64,000 nt of DNA from Panax quinquefolius (taxonomy: Eukaryota > Streptophyta > Magnoliopsida > Apiales > Araliaceae). The stretch lies in contig CM035171.1 in assembly GCA_020205615.1 (NCBI GenBank), positions 123,570,893-123,634,892 of the forward strand, given 5' to 3'. The notes beneath the pieces are model-generated. The model made no database searches, was not told the DNA's origin, and saw only the letters and a program-made list of their open reading frames with translations. Below are positions 32,837 through 45,470 of this stretch, piece by piece (the first letter of the stretch is position 1; every line of letters begins with the position of its first letter). A program made the position numbers and the translations under genes.

Positions 32837-35436
32837 TGTGGCGCCCCCAAAATAGGTATACATCACCCATTCACGAGTTGTCAATACGTACATGTAAACA
32901 ACTCAACTTTATTATTACAACAATAAAAGCTGTGAGTTTGAATACAAATATTATCTTGCAGACAATATCTATACTTCGAGATAAATCCTCATCACATTTA
33001 TTGACACATTATTTTACAAAAATGGTGAGGACTACTAAATAACTCTCTCTAGAACTTTCAATTCATACCCCAGGCTGCGTATTTCATTTATATTCTCGCC
33101 TCACGAGAAGAAAAATGGAACAAAAAGGAAAAGGGTGAGCTCAACTAGCCAAATAAAGAATATTATGACTAAGATAATATACAACAAATTATCGTTAGTC
33201 TTCAACGAGAAAAATCTAATAGAATCTGATAAACAACAAATTTTAAATCAATATTAGCGTGAAATAATAATTCATTAGAAGAGTTAAGTAGAGAATGCAA
33301 ACTACTATCTTACATGTATGAATTTAAAAGTTCATCGTCTATCTTTTATCCCTGTAACAACAACCAATATATATACGGAATCAAATATTCATTTTTTGCA
33401 CTACTAAAGGCAAAGATATTCATCGGTTAGTCAGTGTTCATCTAAACACTGTTCATCTTTGCTTCACGGCCAAAGATATTCTGAGAAATCATTCATCTTT
33501 GCACTACGGGCCAAAGATATTCAATAATATCATCATTTAAGGCGAGGATGATGAAAAATATTTTTAAAGAAAGCGAATCTAGTGAAACAAAATAGCGAGG
33601 ATTAAGGATTAAGGATTAGTACTTTGTTTTATCCATGTCCAAAAATACCTCAAAATAATTATAGTGGTGTAAAATTCAAGAATGATCAAAACATGGATAC
33701 AATCAAAGTTAGTATCCACAATAGATATTTTAGGCGAAAGGAAAAATTTTCATTTTCTATGAATAGTGCTTGAATTATTCATAAATAGTGTCAGATTATC
33801 GTGAATAGTCTTGAAGTATCACGTGAATAGTAACTTCAAACACCAAAAGTTCCAAATTTGATAAAAACTTCGGATCGATATTTCAAAGATAATGATATTG
33901 AAGAAATAATATCATTCTAAAAAAAAATATCCCTTACCTCACAAAGACAAGATCTTACAGTAAAAACAGGATATAAGTATGACTTGAACTTGCATCAGTA
34001 TAGCAATACTCAAAGTATACTCAAAATACTCACAAGAATACACTCGATAATATAGAGAGAAAACTTGGTTTACGGTGTGATTTTCAATTCTAACCTAAGC
34101 ACCTATTTATAGGAAAAATGCTTAGAACACCAAAGCGAGAAAATTTAATAATATATATATATATATTTTTCCAACGCACTACTTAATTTGCCCAACATCA
34201 GCCACCAAACCAGCTTTACTACACAAGACTAACAACAAAAAACGTTTTTCTAATTTTAAATATTTTGAACTTCCGAAATCGATTATTTGAACTTGGACTT
34301 CAATAATTCATAATAAATAGCCCTTTTGCGAGAAAATTGAATCTCGCGATTTTTGTAGAAAATTCAATTCTCTACAACTTTGCGGAAGAAAGTTTTCCAA
34401 ATTCTAAACAAAAATTGAATAAAATCCACAAGCGAGGCGATTTTCACATTTTATAATCAAATTTCGATCGATAAATGGGGTCCATAGACATGTTTAACAT
34501 GTTTTAAATATTTATTGCAACAAAAATACTCTTCCTCCTCGTATACTCATATATCCCACATTCGTTGTAAAAATATCACCATTATTATATTATTAAAATA
34601 ATATATTTAAATGAATTATTTTATCGAGAAAAAGATAAAATTTCAATTTTCAACAATTGTCACATTAAAAATTTTCTCCATCTATATCCACATAAAATCA
34701 ATATTTTTCTTATCATATGAATCAATAATTAATTATTCACAAATAATATTCTGAATCACAATATTGTGACGAGGCGGTTCAGGAAGAGGGGGCTTTCGAT
34801 AAAGATTTCTCACTTCTTGGCAATTGATTAGGTGACCAAACCTCTCCTTGAGCGAACTTTCTAGACATTGCCAATAATGTTATCCAATAATATTATTAGG
34901 ATAATATGAATTATTGCTCGATAATGGAAAATCTTGTGTAATGACAATTTATTGAAACAACGATAATATAAAATATCAACGCGCAATTATTGAATCAATA
35001 AAATAAAATCTTTGAGCGATAATTCGTAACCATTATTGAGTAGTGCCTTCTTTACGTAAGAATCGATAATTGGTGCAATCTGCAGTGTCTTCTAACGTGT
35101 TTTAACCATAGAGTATTTTAACGGTATTAATTGGTAATAACTTCTGTTATTATTTTTAAACAACTTATATTTGTCGTTTTCTTCATCCAATCGCTTTCCA
35201 TTATGGGGCCCACACATGGGCTGCAAAGTAAATGCGAATATTCCCCAACGATGCGAATATTCCACGACCAAACGAATATTCCCTCGACAACAATGAATAT
35301 TTTATAATAACTTGCTTATTTTAAAATATTTGCGTATTTTACCCTAACTATCCACATTAATCAAATCAACCCTTACTATTTCAAAATAATAAATAGAGAA
35401 AATTAAATTTCATTAATAATAAGTTGGGGTCTTACA
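32837..35436 (-). mobile_element. element B 3' LTR (Tekay chromovirus)
   Basis: On the minus strand this 2.6-kb LTR starts TGTAAGACCCC beside a purine tract and ends GGGGGCGCCACA. It aligns along most of its length with 54581-56985. It holds a TATA box (34103-34112) and imperfect repeats of a CCAAAGATATTC unit (33400-33530). The outer end abuts the truncated LTR of element A directly, giving a tail-to-tail pair of related LTRs. Confidence 0.85.
34103..34112 (-). promoter_or_regulatory. LTR TATA box of element B
   Basis: Minus-strand CTATAAATAG preceded by TTTTTC; the same box is present in the other LTR at 55854-55863. It probably marks the U3/R border of the element. Confidence 0.55.
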
Positions 35437-35448
35437 ACCTCCCTCCTT
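35437..35448 (-). other. polypurine tract of element B
   Basis: The minus-strand AAGGAGGGAGGT directly precedes the TGTAAGACCCC start of the 3' LTR. This is where a retrotransposon primes plus-strand DNA synthesis. Confidence 0.8.
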
Positions 35449-38353
35449 ATGAAATTTAAGTCCTCGAAAATTGGCGACGTACACAGTGTTTGAAAAGGTG
35501 AGGATACCTCGCTTTCATTTCCGTTTCCAATTCCCGGTCATTTCCTCTATAGCATGATTCCTCCACGAACTTTAACTTGTGGTATGACCTTTCTTGGCGT
35601 AGGACATGCTCCTTCCTATCCAAGATCTTGATGGTACCTCCTCATACGTTAAGTCTTGCTATCTCTCGTCCTGGTTCTAACTCTATAACGTGGTTCGGGT
35701 CTTTCACGTATTTCTGAAATCTGATATATGAAACACATTATGAACACGAGACATACTTTCGAGGTAACGCGAGTCTATAGGCTACATTTCCTACTCGATC
35801 AAGAATTTGAAATAGACCAATAAATCGTGGATTGAGCTTTCCTCTCTTCCCAAATCTTGTAACTCCCTTCCATGGAGCAACTTCATGACAATCATGATCC
35901 CCCTATACTAAATTCCACGTCCTTTCGATGAAGATCCGTATAACTCTTTTGTCGATCTTGTCTTGGTTTTTGTATCACGTTGTCGAATCATTTGGATCTT
36001 TTCCGTAATCATACGTATCAACTTTCGGGTCCCAACAATGTTGCTTCACCCACCTCGTCCCAACATCTTGGAAGCGACACTTTCGTCCATATAATGCTTC
36101 AAATGGAGCCACACCTATATTTACACGATAAATTGTTGTTGTAGGAGAATTCCACCAATGGTAAATACTTATCCCAACCGCCCTTGAAGTCTAGGACACG
36201 AGTCTTAATAAATCTTCAAGAGTTTGAATAGTCCTTTTCGATTGTCAAATGGTTTGAGGATGGTATGCGAAGAATCAGAATCCGTGCCCATAGCTTTTTG
36301 CAAGCTAACCCAAAATCTTGAAGTGAATCTTGGGTCACGATCCAAAACTATGGATCTACAGCATGCCATGCAACCTCACAATCTCATTCACGCACATATC
36401 AAGCAAGGCGTTCGAGGAATAAGTCTCCGTGTCGGCAAGAAATGAAGCGAGACTTGGTTAATCTATCAACAATAACCCAAATAGCATTGATGCCTTGAGA
36501 AGCCGTAGGAAGACCGTGAATGAAATCCATGGTAATATGTTCCCACTTCCATTTCGAAATCTCAAGTGGTTGCAACGAACCCTTAGGTACTAGATGCTCG
36601 CCTTTACGTTGACAAGTTAAACACATCGAGATAAACTTTGCAATCTCTCTCTATTATTGTTCCACCAAAATGTATGTCGAAGATCACGATACATTTTGGT
36701 ACTTCCGAGATGGATTGCAAATGGTGTGTGTGTGCCTCCATCATAATCTTGTACTTCAAATCGAGTCGTTAGGGACACAAAGTGCAGAGTAGAATCGAAG
36801 TATTCCTTCTTCATCAATTCTCGCTTAGGAATAGCTCCTTCTTGTACTTTCTTCTTCATTCGCGCATCACTCTCGGGTTGGTGGCAAACGACCTTAACTT
36901 TTTCTATTAAAGTTGGCTCTATCGTCGTATACTTGACATCATCGCACTCATTCCCATATGATCTTTCTCGGCGCTTCACTACCACGTTAAGCTTTTCGAG
37001 GATGGTATTGAATAGTGTGGTCGAAGTCTTTCAATAGCTTCGAGCAACGTCATTGCCAGCGTGTTGAGTTCTTTTTGAGTGAAGAAATATTTAAGGCTTT
37101 TATGGTGCGAATATATCTCCACTTTCTCCCCATATAGATAGTGCCTCCATATCTTTAAGCAGTAAACGCATCATTGCGCTTGACTCTAGATCATGAGTAG
37201 GATAATTCCTCTCATACTCTTTAAGTTGTCATGAGGCATAGGCTATGACTTTTCCCCGTTGCGTGAGAATACCTCCCAACCCTTTGCTCGAAGCATCATT
37301 GTCATGATAACAAATCCATCCGAACCGGATGGTATTGTTAGAGCAGTCTTAGAAATAAGTCTCCTCTTAAGCTCTTGGAAACTCTTCTCACATTCTTCGC
37401 TCCAAGCGAATTGTGTATCCTTAGAGTTAATTTGAGTTAATGGAGTAGCGATTCGAGAAAACCCTTCCACTAATCTTCGATAATAACCAACTAGACCCGG
37501 AAAGCTCGTACTTGATCACTGACTTGGTTGCTCCCCAACTTTGTATTGCTTCAATCTTGGCACGGTCCACGGATACTCCATGTTTTGACACTGACGTGCC
37601 CAAGAAATGCTACTTCCTCAAGCCGAACTCGCATTTCTTCAATTTGGCATATAGTTTGTTTTCACGAAGCCTTTGGAGTACCAAAACTTCAAATGGTGCT
37701 CATGATCTTCACGACTTTTGGAATATATGAGGATGTCATCAATAAAGACAACAACAAACCGATCCAAATATTCCATGAATACTCGGTTCATCATATCCAT
37801 GAAAGCCATGGGAGCATTAGTTAGTCGAAAGACATGACTAAGAATTCATAATGCCCATCTGGAGTTACGAAGGCGATCTTTGGAATATCCTCGATTTAAT
37901 CTTGGTGATGATATCCGGAAGGAAGATCGATTTTTGAAAAGAATTGTGCCCTTGCTCGGTGGTCAAACAAGTCATCAATACGAGGTAGAGGATACCTATT
38001 CTTGATGGTGACATGGTTTAATTCACGATAGTCAATGAAAAGTCATACTCCGTCTTTCTTCTTTCTGAATAAAAAGCAGGAGCACCCCGAGGAGATGTCT
38101 TGGGCCGAATGAAACCGATGTCCAACAATTCCACGTAGTTGGACCTTTAACTCCTAAAGTTCAATAGAGCCATTCGATATGGGGTTTTAAAATGGGCTTT
38201 GTGCGGGGTCAAGATCGATAAAGAATTGACTTCACGTTACGGGGTAGAGGCGGGAAGTTCTTCAGAAATCGTCGGGAAAGTCAATAACAACGGGAATATT
38301 ATTCAAATTTGACGTGTCTTTATTCAAATCCATAACATGGGCTAAGAAAGCTT
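35449..38353 (-). pseudogene. element B pol: RT, RNase H, integrase, chromodomain-like tail (degenerate)
   Basis: Domains read in order on the minus strand. RT with FIDDILIYS (37721-37752). An RT/RNase H part with IATPLTQI and CEKSFQELKRRL (about 37300-37470). Integrase with CLTCQRKGEH, WKWEHITMDFIHGLP and VDRLTKS (36400-36625), preceded by its zinc-binding region with FWWNN (36617-36985). A C-terminal stretch with VFHISDFR, LDRKEHVLRQ and RYPHLF (35500-35760) matches the end of Tekay-type chromovirus integrases. Frameshifts and stops break the frame many times, so no functional polyprotein is encoded. The RT start is separated from gag-protease by element C. Confidence 0.85.
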
Positions 38354-39393
38354 TGTTAGGTTTGTAATATTCATATGGCGCTTAATCAAATTGCATAAAA
38401 ATGCTGAGCGTGATAAAATCGAGTTTTAAAAATTTACAAACCATATACCCGGGATCACCCTTTATGCATGCGATTATTAATTAAGCGAAAAGATAAAGAA
38501 TAAAATCATACCCTTGAAGATCGAGCTTCCTCAGTACAAGTTCACCTCCAAATCCTTTCGCGTTCAATCTTGAATCCATAGGGTTTGGTTCCTTCCTTTG
38601 ATCGGCGTTAGCCACCCAAATGTTTGGCCTCAGAGGTGATCCACGAGGAAGAAGAAATTCAAAGAAGAAGGGTGGTTGGCTAAACCCTAGTTTTCTATCT
38701 CTATAGAAAAGGCATACTCCCAACAACTTGGAATTATTACGTACTTTGTTAAAGTCAACAACCCATTACACCCATAATAAGACTCCTCTTATTAATAGAT
38801 GTGGGCAACCCACCTTAACAATTAAGAAATTGTGTTTTATTTAATTAATTAAATTCTTTTAATTAATTAAGCTCCTAATCTTATTAGGGATAATTAATTA
38901 AACTCCTTTAACTAATTTTCCCTCCTAATCCTATTAGGAATAAATGAGAGTACTTATATTAAATTAATTCCTAAACTCTTTTAGAAATTAAAATAATAAT
39001 AATTGTAATAATATTAATAAGACTCCTCTTATTAATTTATATTTAATATTTCTAAAATATTAAATAATAAATATTAAGCTATTTAATTTATTCTATCACC
39101 ATAGATTAAATTAAATATACTTAACATATTATTACGATTATGCCATTAACTTCTTAAATAATTATTCTTCCTTTTATGGTGTGACCCTTTAGGTTCTCCG
39201 TATTATTAAATAGGTTGTGAATAAATCAATTAGAACAATTCTAATCTTATTTAAATAAATAAATTAAACAATTAATTTATTTAAATAAATAATATTTATT
39301 CTACAATAGGGATAAGCCTCCCTAGCGATCAACGACTTTCCGGATAATATAGATTTCAACATTAATCATTAAAGAACCTTTGAGTAAATAGTT
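38354..39393 (-). mobile_element. element C LTR1 (partial)
   Basis: Plus-strand left end TGTTAGGTTTGTAATATTC, then the same sequence as LTR2 and LTR3 as far as CTTTGAGTAAATAGTT. At that point about 2.1 kb present in the LTR2 copy is missing and the sequence jumps to the gag-side internal domain at CGACACTTATAAAATC. Confidence 0.8.
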
Positions 39394-42300
39394 ATCGTCT
39401 AATTCGACACTTATAAAATCTTGTCCCAAGCTTATCCTTTGAAGCTGTTTCATATAAGTTGGACAACCCTTATCTTAACATCTTAAGATTAGGAATCCTC
39501 CACATCCATAACTTTTATGGAGTCTTGGTAGGACGGATTTTGAGGTTACCATTTTCGTAGATATTCACCATTTCTAGGACATTATCCAGGAAGGATCTTT
39601 GGAATGTCGGTAAAATCATTTTGGATCGCACCATGTCCAACAAGATCACGATTTTTCATTCGGATACATCAATCAATTATTACGATATCGGGATGTGTCC
39701 ATTATGAGAAAACTATTTGAGATGATCTAGAAACTTATTGCACAAGTATTTATTCCTTGATCAACCAAAGAATCCTAATACTTTGCCAATTTGTTTCTTT
39801 TGAATTCTTTGAACCTTCGAATAATTCACACTTGTATTCAGCAAGAAATATACACATTGACTCTTTGAATGATCATCTCATTTTCTTATACTAATTTGTT
39901 CGACATGCAAAATTATTTTCACGTAAGTCAGTATACAAAATTTATTAAGTAATATTCGATTCTATACAAAACATTATTATTATAAATAGAACAACAATTG
40001 TTCTTAATTATAATACCAAAGATTTCATTGTCCAATGATAAAATGGAAATAATATTTTTAACAAGAAGCTGGAATCTGATAACAACTTATTGACTTAATA
40101 GATTTGTCTCGTAGGCTTTGCTAAACTATAAGTTTCTATGGCTAATATGGCAACCTTTGCTATATTTTCCACACATAGGATTACTTATATTTGTTTAGCT
40201 TTACTACTACTTGGTCCTTCATAAATCTATATTTATGATAACCAAAGTCGGTATCCAATACCCAGTAGAACCTTGACTTAAAGAAAAATTTATTTTAAAT
40301 CATGAACAAATTTGTATTATCTTAGAAACTTCACTAAGCTTCTTTGGTTAGCCTCTGCGAGATGCTTCTCGTGAGTATCTTTCCGGTGTCGGGCTTATTG
40401 CGGTGGAAGCAAACTCCTTTCTTTATCCGTATCGGTTTTGTTCTTATTATCCTTTGTTTTTGCCTTTCTATATACCTTCTTTGAATCGTTCTTCTTTTCG
40501 GAAGATCCTTTTGGCCCCCTACCGGTAAGACTTGATCTTTCTTGGTTTGAAAGTGACTCTCAACATTTTTCAATATGTTAAGCAAATCGGCGAGGCCGAT
40601 ATCTAGCTTGTTTATATGAAAAATTCACAACAATTGTGAAAGAGTTAAGGGGTGAGTCTGAAGATCAAATCTTGGCTCAACTCTCCATCCATGACAAAAC
40701 CGGTTGTCTAATTGATCAATCAAATTGATTATGTTAAGAACTTTTTATGCGTACTTATAGTGCCATTAGCCATTCTAGATCGGAAGAGCTCCTTAGATAT
40801 CGATATCTATCGGTCCTACTTTCCTCACCATCAACTACTTGGCGTGCGGGAATATAGTAGAAGTATCCATAGTTTCATCTTGTATTTTGAAGCTCGTTAC
40901 TCGTGGATCTGAGCATGATGCATTGAGCCATTTGTGCATCATCTTGCCACTTTCTAAAAGTAGCAATCTCTTCCTCGGAGGCATTATGCGCAACCATTTG
41001 CGAGGATAGGCGTATTAAGGATATAAGATAGCTTTTTAGCTATGAGAACTATTCTCAAATTCCTTAACCAATCCGTTTAATTGATTCGATTAATTTAGCA
41101 TCTAATATAGCTGCGATGATAGTAATTTTAGACATTGTAAAATTACGTAAATGAATTTGTAATTAACAACATTTTAACATACATTCTTTTATTAATTACC
41201 AAAATAATTTAGGTCTTGTTTTAAATTGGTATCTCCCACTATTTTCTTCAAACTATATTACCCTCACTTATATAGTTGGCAAAATCTAATTAAAGATTTC
41301 TTTAGTGAGAATAAGGATCCCATTTCAAATGTATATAGCCTTGTGGTGACACAACAAACTATATATAAATAAATAGGTGAACAACTTTTGTCAATTACAT
41401 CAACTATCTGACTCCTTGTATTTTGCCTCTTAGATTATTTTGATCAGTGGTGGCACATCCAGAATCAAAATTATCCAAGTTAAGTCCAACCTAGCACTCC
41501 GTATATTCAAAAAAGAAAAATATCATCCTTGTGGTGACCTGACAAAACAATATTGTTCAATTTTCTTTATAAGCATCAAATGTGATAAATTAACATCTTA
41601 AATACTTAATACTTGCCTTGTGGTGACACAACAAACTCATATTAAATATTTAATACTCTATTAATTTTTATCATGCTAGAAAGCTGACGTTCGATATTCA
41701 AATATCTTTGAGCGCTTAGGACTTAATAAAAAATTGAGGGTTTGTTATTAATTTGTCTCATCTTGTTTAGTAGCGCATTCATATATATATATAAAATACG
41801 CGTCGTATTAATGAACATCTGAAGCATGTTTGCATAATATATAATATATATAGTATAAGCATTATTGCATATAGAATACTATATATTACACGGATTGATT
41901 ATGGACTTTTATTCTAGTTTGGTTCACTAGAGCCACCAAGTGAACAAAAGGTCAAACTCCCCAAAGGGTGCGAGAAATAATATTTAAATATAACTATTAC
42001 ATTTAAACCCGGGCTCCATTACAAGCGGGTCTTCAGCGACTCCTTGCTCCTTTGATCTCTAATTTTTCAAAATTAATTCTAACTATTCCTATTACAAAAC
42101 TATTTAAAATAAATAGAAACCTTGATCGTGATCGAGGGAAATACATAGGAGGAGATAGAATTTACATTAAGAAAAAATTAGAGAAAGGCGAATCTGTGAG
42201 ACCCCATTTAATAAAACCCATACATTCGTGCATCGACTAAAATAAAATCAATCACATTAATCGATAGTCCATAATCAATCCCATTTATTATCATACACAT

Positions 42301-42399
42301 CACCATATGCATCGATAAATAACATTCATCTCATGAATAATAAACATTTAATATATATATTGATATCATTTAATGGGCAAATTTAGTTAGTATAAAATC

Positions 42400-43020
42400 T
42401 AATTTTGAATCAAAATAAACTCCTTTATTTTAATCAAATTTAAATCAAAATAAAACTATTTTATTTTAATTTATCTAATTTTGAATAAAATAAACTATTT
42501 TATTTTAATCAAAATTTTAATCAAAATAAACTCCTTTATTTTAATTAATTATGGAATCAATTCCATGTAAAAAAAAATCTTTAATTAAAATAAACTCTTT
42601 TATTTTAATTAATTATGGAATCGATTCCATGTAAAAAAAAAATCTTTTATTAAAGGAAACACGGATTATTCTTTCACATTCACAAATAAACTCCTTTATT
42701 TTGAATAATATGAAATCTTATTTCATATTTAAATAAACTCCTTTATTTAAGGAAACATGGATTCTCTTTCACTATTCACAAATAAACTCTTTTTATTTTG
42801 AATAATATGAAATCTTATTTCATATCTAAATAAACTCCTTTATTTAAGGAAATTAGAATCAATTTCAACTCCAATTAGTTAGCATGGAATCCAATTCCAA
42901 CTCTAATTAGTTAGCATGAAATTTAATTTTAAAATTAAAATAAATTTTTTATTTTAATATTAAAATAAACTTTTTATTTTAATATTAAAATAAACTTTTT
43001 TTATTTTAATAATAAAATTA
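42400..43020 (-). repeat. array of short palindromes with CTCC loops (copy 1)
   Basis: Successive mini-hairpins such as AAAATAAA-CTCC-TTTATTTT (42412), AAATAAA-CTCC-TTTATTT (42683) and TTAAATAAA-CTCC-TTTATTTAA (42730) are interspersed with ATGGAATCGATTCCAT and ATGAAAT-CTT-ATTTCAT. The loop stays nearly constant while the arms change together. The array lies in the untranslated leader of element C, between the PBS region and gag. Confidence 0.7.
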
Positions 43021-43071
43021 TTAAATATATATATATATAATAATAAAACAAAACCATTATTTTATATATAT

Positions 43072-43117
<46 letters not shown>

Positions 43118-43184
43118 AATATATATATATATATATATATATATAGGAATATGAATAAAAAAAAAAATAACATGACGATTAGTG

Positions 43185-43232
<48 letters not shown>

Positions 43233-43240
43233 CATTAGAT
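43020..43240. repeat. TA-rich microsatellite block
   Basis: Several long TA runs separated by short spacers, next to the hairpin array in the element C leader. The equivalent block in the other copy lies at 50380-50600 and differs in run lengths, as expected for slippage or unresolved assembly. Confidence 0.85.
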
Positions 43241-43443
43241 AATCATTAGATAATCATTAGCAATCATTAAAAATCATCATCCAATCATCGATATATATTT
43301 AATTTATTTTTAAGTAAAAAACAAAATAAATGAAGCATATAAATTTATTTTTTTTTTTTTTTATGTTGCGTACTTGTATTAATTTTTTAATGCCTTGAAT
43401 TTCTTTTTTAACAAATGACACTGCGTCCTTAAAAAAAAAAAAA

Positions 43444-43477
<34 letters not shown>

Positions 43478-43596
43478 CTTTATTAAATTTTATCTGATAA
43501 ATTTATGCCCAATTAAATTATTTCTAAACACATATCAATATACATATCAAATTAAAACAATTAATAATTTGCATAAAGGTTTGGCTCGATGCCCTT

Positions 43597-45470
43597 TATT
43601 AGGTTTGTAATATTCATATGAAGCATGATCAAATTGCATAAAAATAAGCTGAGCGTGTAAAATCGAGTTTAAAAATTTACAAACCATATACGGATCACCC
43701 TTTATGCACAATTATTAATTAAGCGAAAAGATAAAGAATAAATCATACCCTTGAAGATCGAGCTTCCTCGGTGCAAGTTCACCTCAAATCCTTTTCGCGT
43801 TCGATCTTGAATCCACGGGTTTGGTTCCTTCCTTTGATCGGCGTTAGCCACCCGAATGTTTGGCCTCTGAGGTGATCCACGAGGAAGAAGAAAATTCAAG
43901 AAGATGGGTGGTTGGCTAAACCCTAGTTTTTCTATCTACATAGAAAAGGCGTACTCTCCAACAAATTGGAATTATTCGTACTTTGTGAAAAATCAACAAC
44001 CCATACACCCATAATAAGACTCCTCTTATTTATAGATGTGGGCGACCCACCTTAACAATTAAGGAATTGGGTTTTATTTAATTAATTAAATTCTTTTAAT
44101 TAATTAAGCTCCCTAATCTTATTAGGGATAATTAATTAAACTCCTTTAACTAATTTTCCTCCCTAATCGATTAGGAATAAAATGAAAGTACTTATATTAA
44201 ATTAATTCCTAAACTCTTTTAGAAATTAAAATAATAATAATTGTAATAATATTAATAAGACTCCTCTTATTAATTTATATTTAATATTTCTAAAATATTA
44301 AATAATAAATATTAAGCTATTTAATTTATTCTATCACCATAGATTAAATTAAATATATAACTATATTATTACGATTATGCCATTAACTTCTTAAATAATT
44401 ATTCTTCCTTTTATGGTGTGACCCTTTAGGTTCTCCGTATTAAATAGGTTGTGAATAAATCAATTAGAACAATTCTAATCTTATTTAAATAAATAAATTA
44501 AACAATTAATTTATTTAAATAAATAATATTTATTCTCTGATAGGGATAAGCCTCCTAGCGATCAGCGACTTTCCGGATAATATAGATTTCAACATTAATC
44601 ATTAAAGAACCTTTGAGTAAATAGTTGCAAATCAATTGATCCTTCCACCATCTGATGTCCCGATTAAATATAAGGCGTGGAATTCTTTGTCGAGTCTTAT
44701 TTTATTTAATTATATGTATTTCGATCCTTAAATGCCTGACTCAAATAATGCAAATTAGAAACTCCTTTCTAATTTCATTACGCCTTAACCGAGACTCTTT
44801 GGGTTGTCATTTATCGAATCACATAGGACATTTCTCTTCTTTTATTAGAAGTGGTAGATTCTTTATTGATCATACATTATCTCCATATCTGACTTATTAT
44901 ACCCAAGCATACCCTTTGATATACCTAAGGGTCTTAAGGAATAAGTCAAAGTATAACTCATCATACACAAGAATCTTATGATGATCTCGAGTCAAAGGAT
45001 TACTTGTCTTACTATCACTCTGAGAATTCTATTGGCGAGTAAATAAAACTCCATTAGGTATTCCTTAGCGAGCCACGTTCGGTGAACTTATTCTCTAATA
45101 AGCACTACGTACTTGCTTTAGTGTCTCCACACAAATGATCGTGAGATCAATCATCCTCATCGATGAAGCAAGCAGCGTATGTACCCGATCTATCAGGATT
45201 CACTAATCCCCGATTTAGTAATCAATGATTGGGAACTATTTTAGTTTTAAGCTTTCTAAGAATTTAGATCTCATTAGAATGATCATCATCATTATTCTAA
45301 AAGCATTGCTTAAAACTATGGGTTTATCACATATTATAAAACGACATCGTGTAGATAATTAAAAGCCTTTAATAAATTAATACTTTTTATTAATAAATGA
45401 ATAAGATTATTTACAAAGTATATGCTTTATCATCAAAACATGATTGGCTTGTGTGCATACTACTTTCGAT
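43597..45470 (-). mobile_element. element C LTR2 (shared middle LTR)
   Basis: Complete-looking LTR of about 1.9 kb. On the minus strand it starts after a purine tract (GCAAGTGGGAGATCG, 45468-45482) and ends ATTACAAACCTAATA, followed by GGGCATCGAGCC, a weakened match to a tRNA-Met primer site. It contains the CTCC-loop palindrome AATAAGA-CTCC-TCTTATT. It serves as 3' LTR for one internal domain and 5' LTR for the other. Confidence 0.75.

Larger units (their letters stand above)
39394..43596 (-). pseudogene. element C internal domain, deleted copy (gag region and leader)
   Basis: Collinear with 46749-50936. A minus-strand zinc-knuckle remnant (GVCFHRNKPDTGK) lies at about 40380-40440, after a KKRT/QRRY basic stretch. 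The leader next to LTR2 holds the hairpin array (42400-43020), TA tracts and an A run followed directly by a T run (43430-43482). RNase H and most of pol are absent. Frames are broken. Confidence 0.7.

Noticed and set aside
44655..44981. 108-codon plus-strand open frame in LTR2
   Set aside because: Its counterpart in LTR3 is broken by indels and it has no domain; an LTR by-product.
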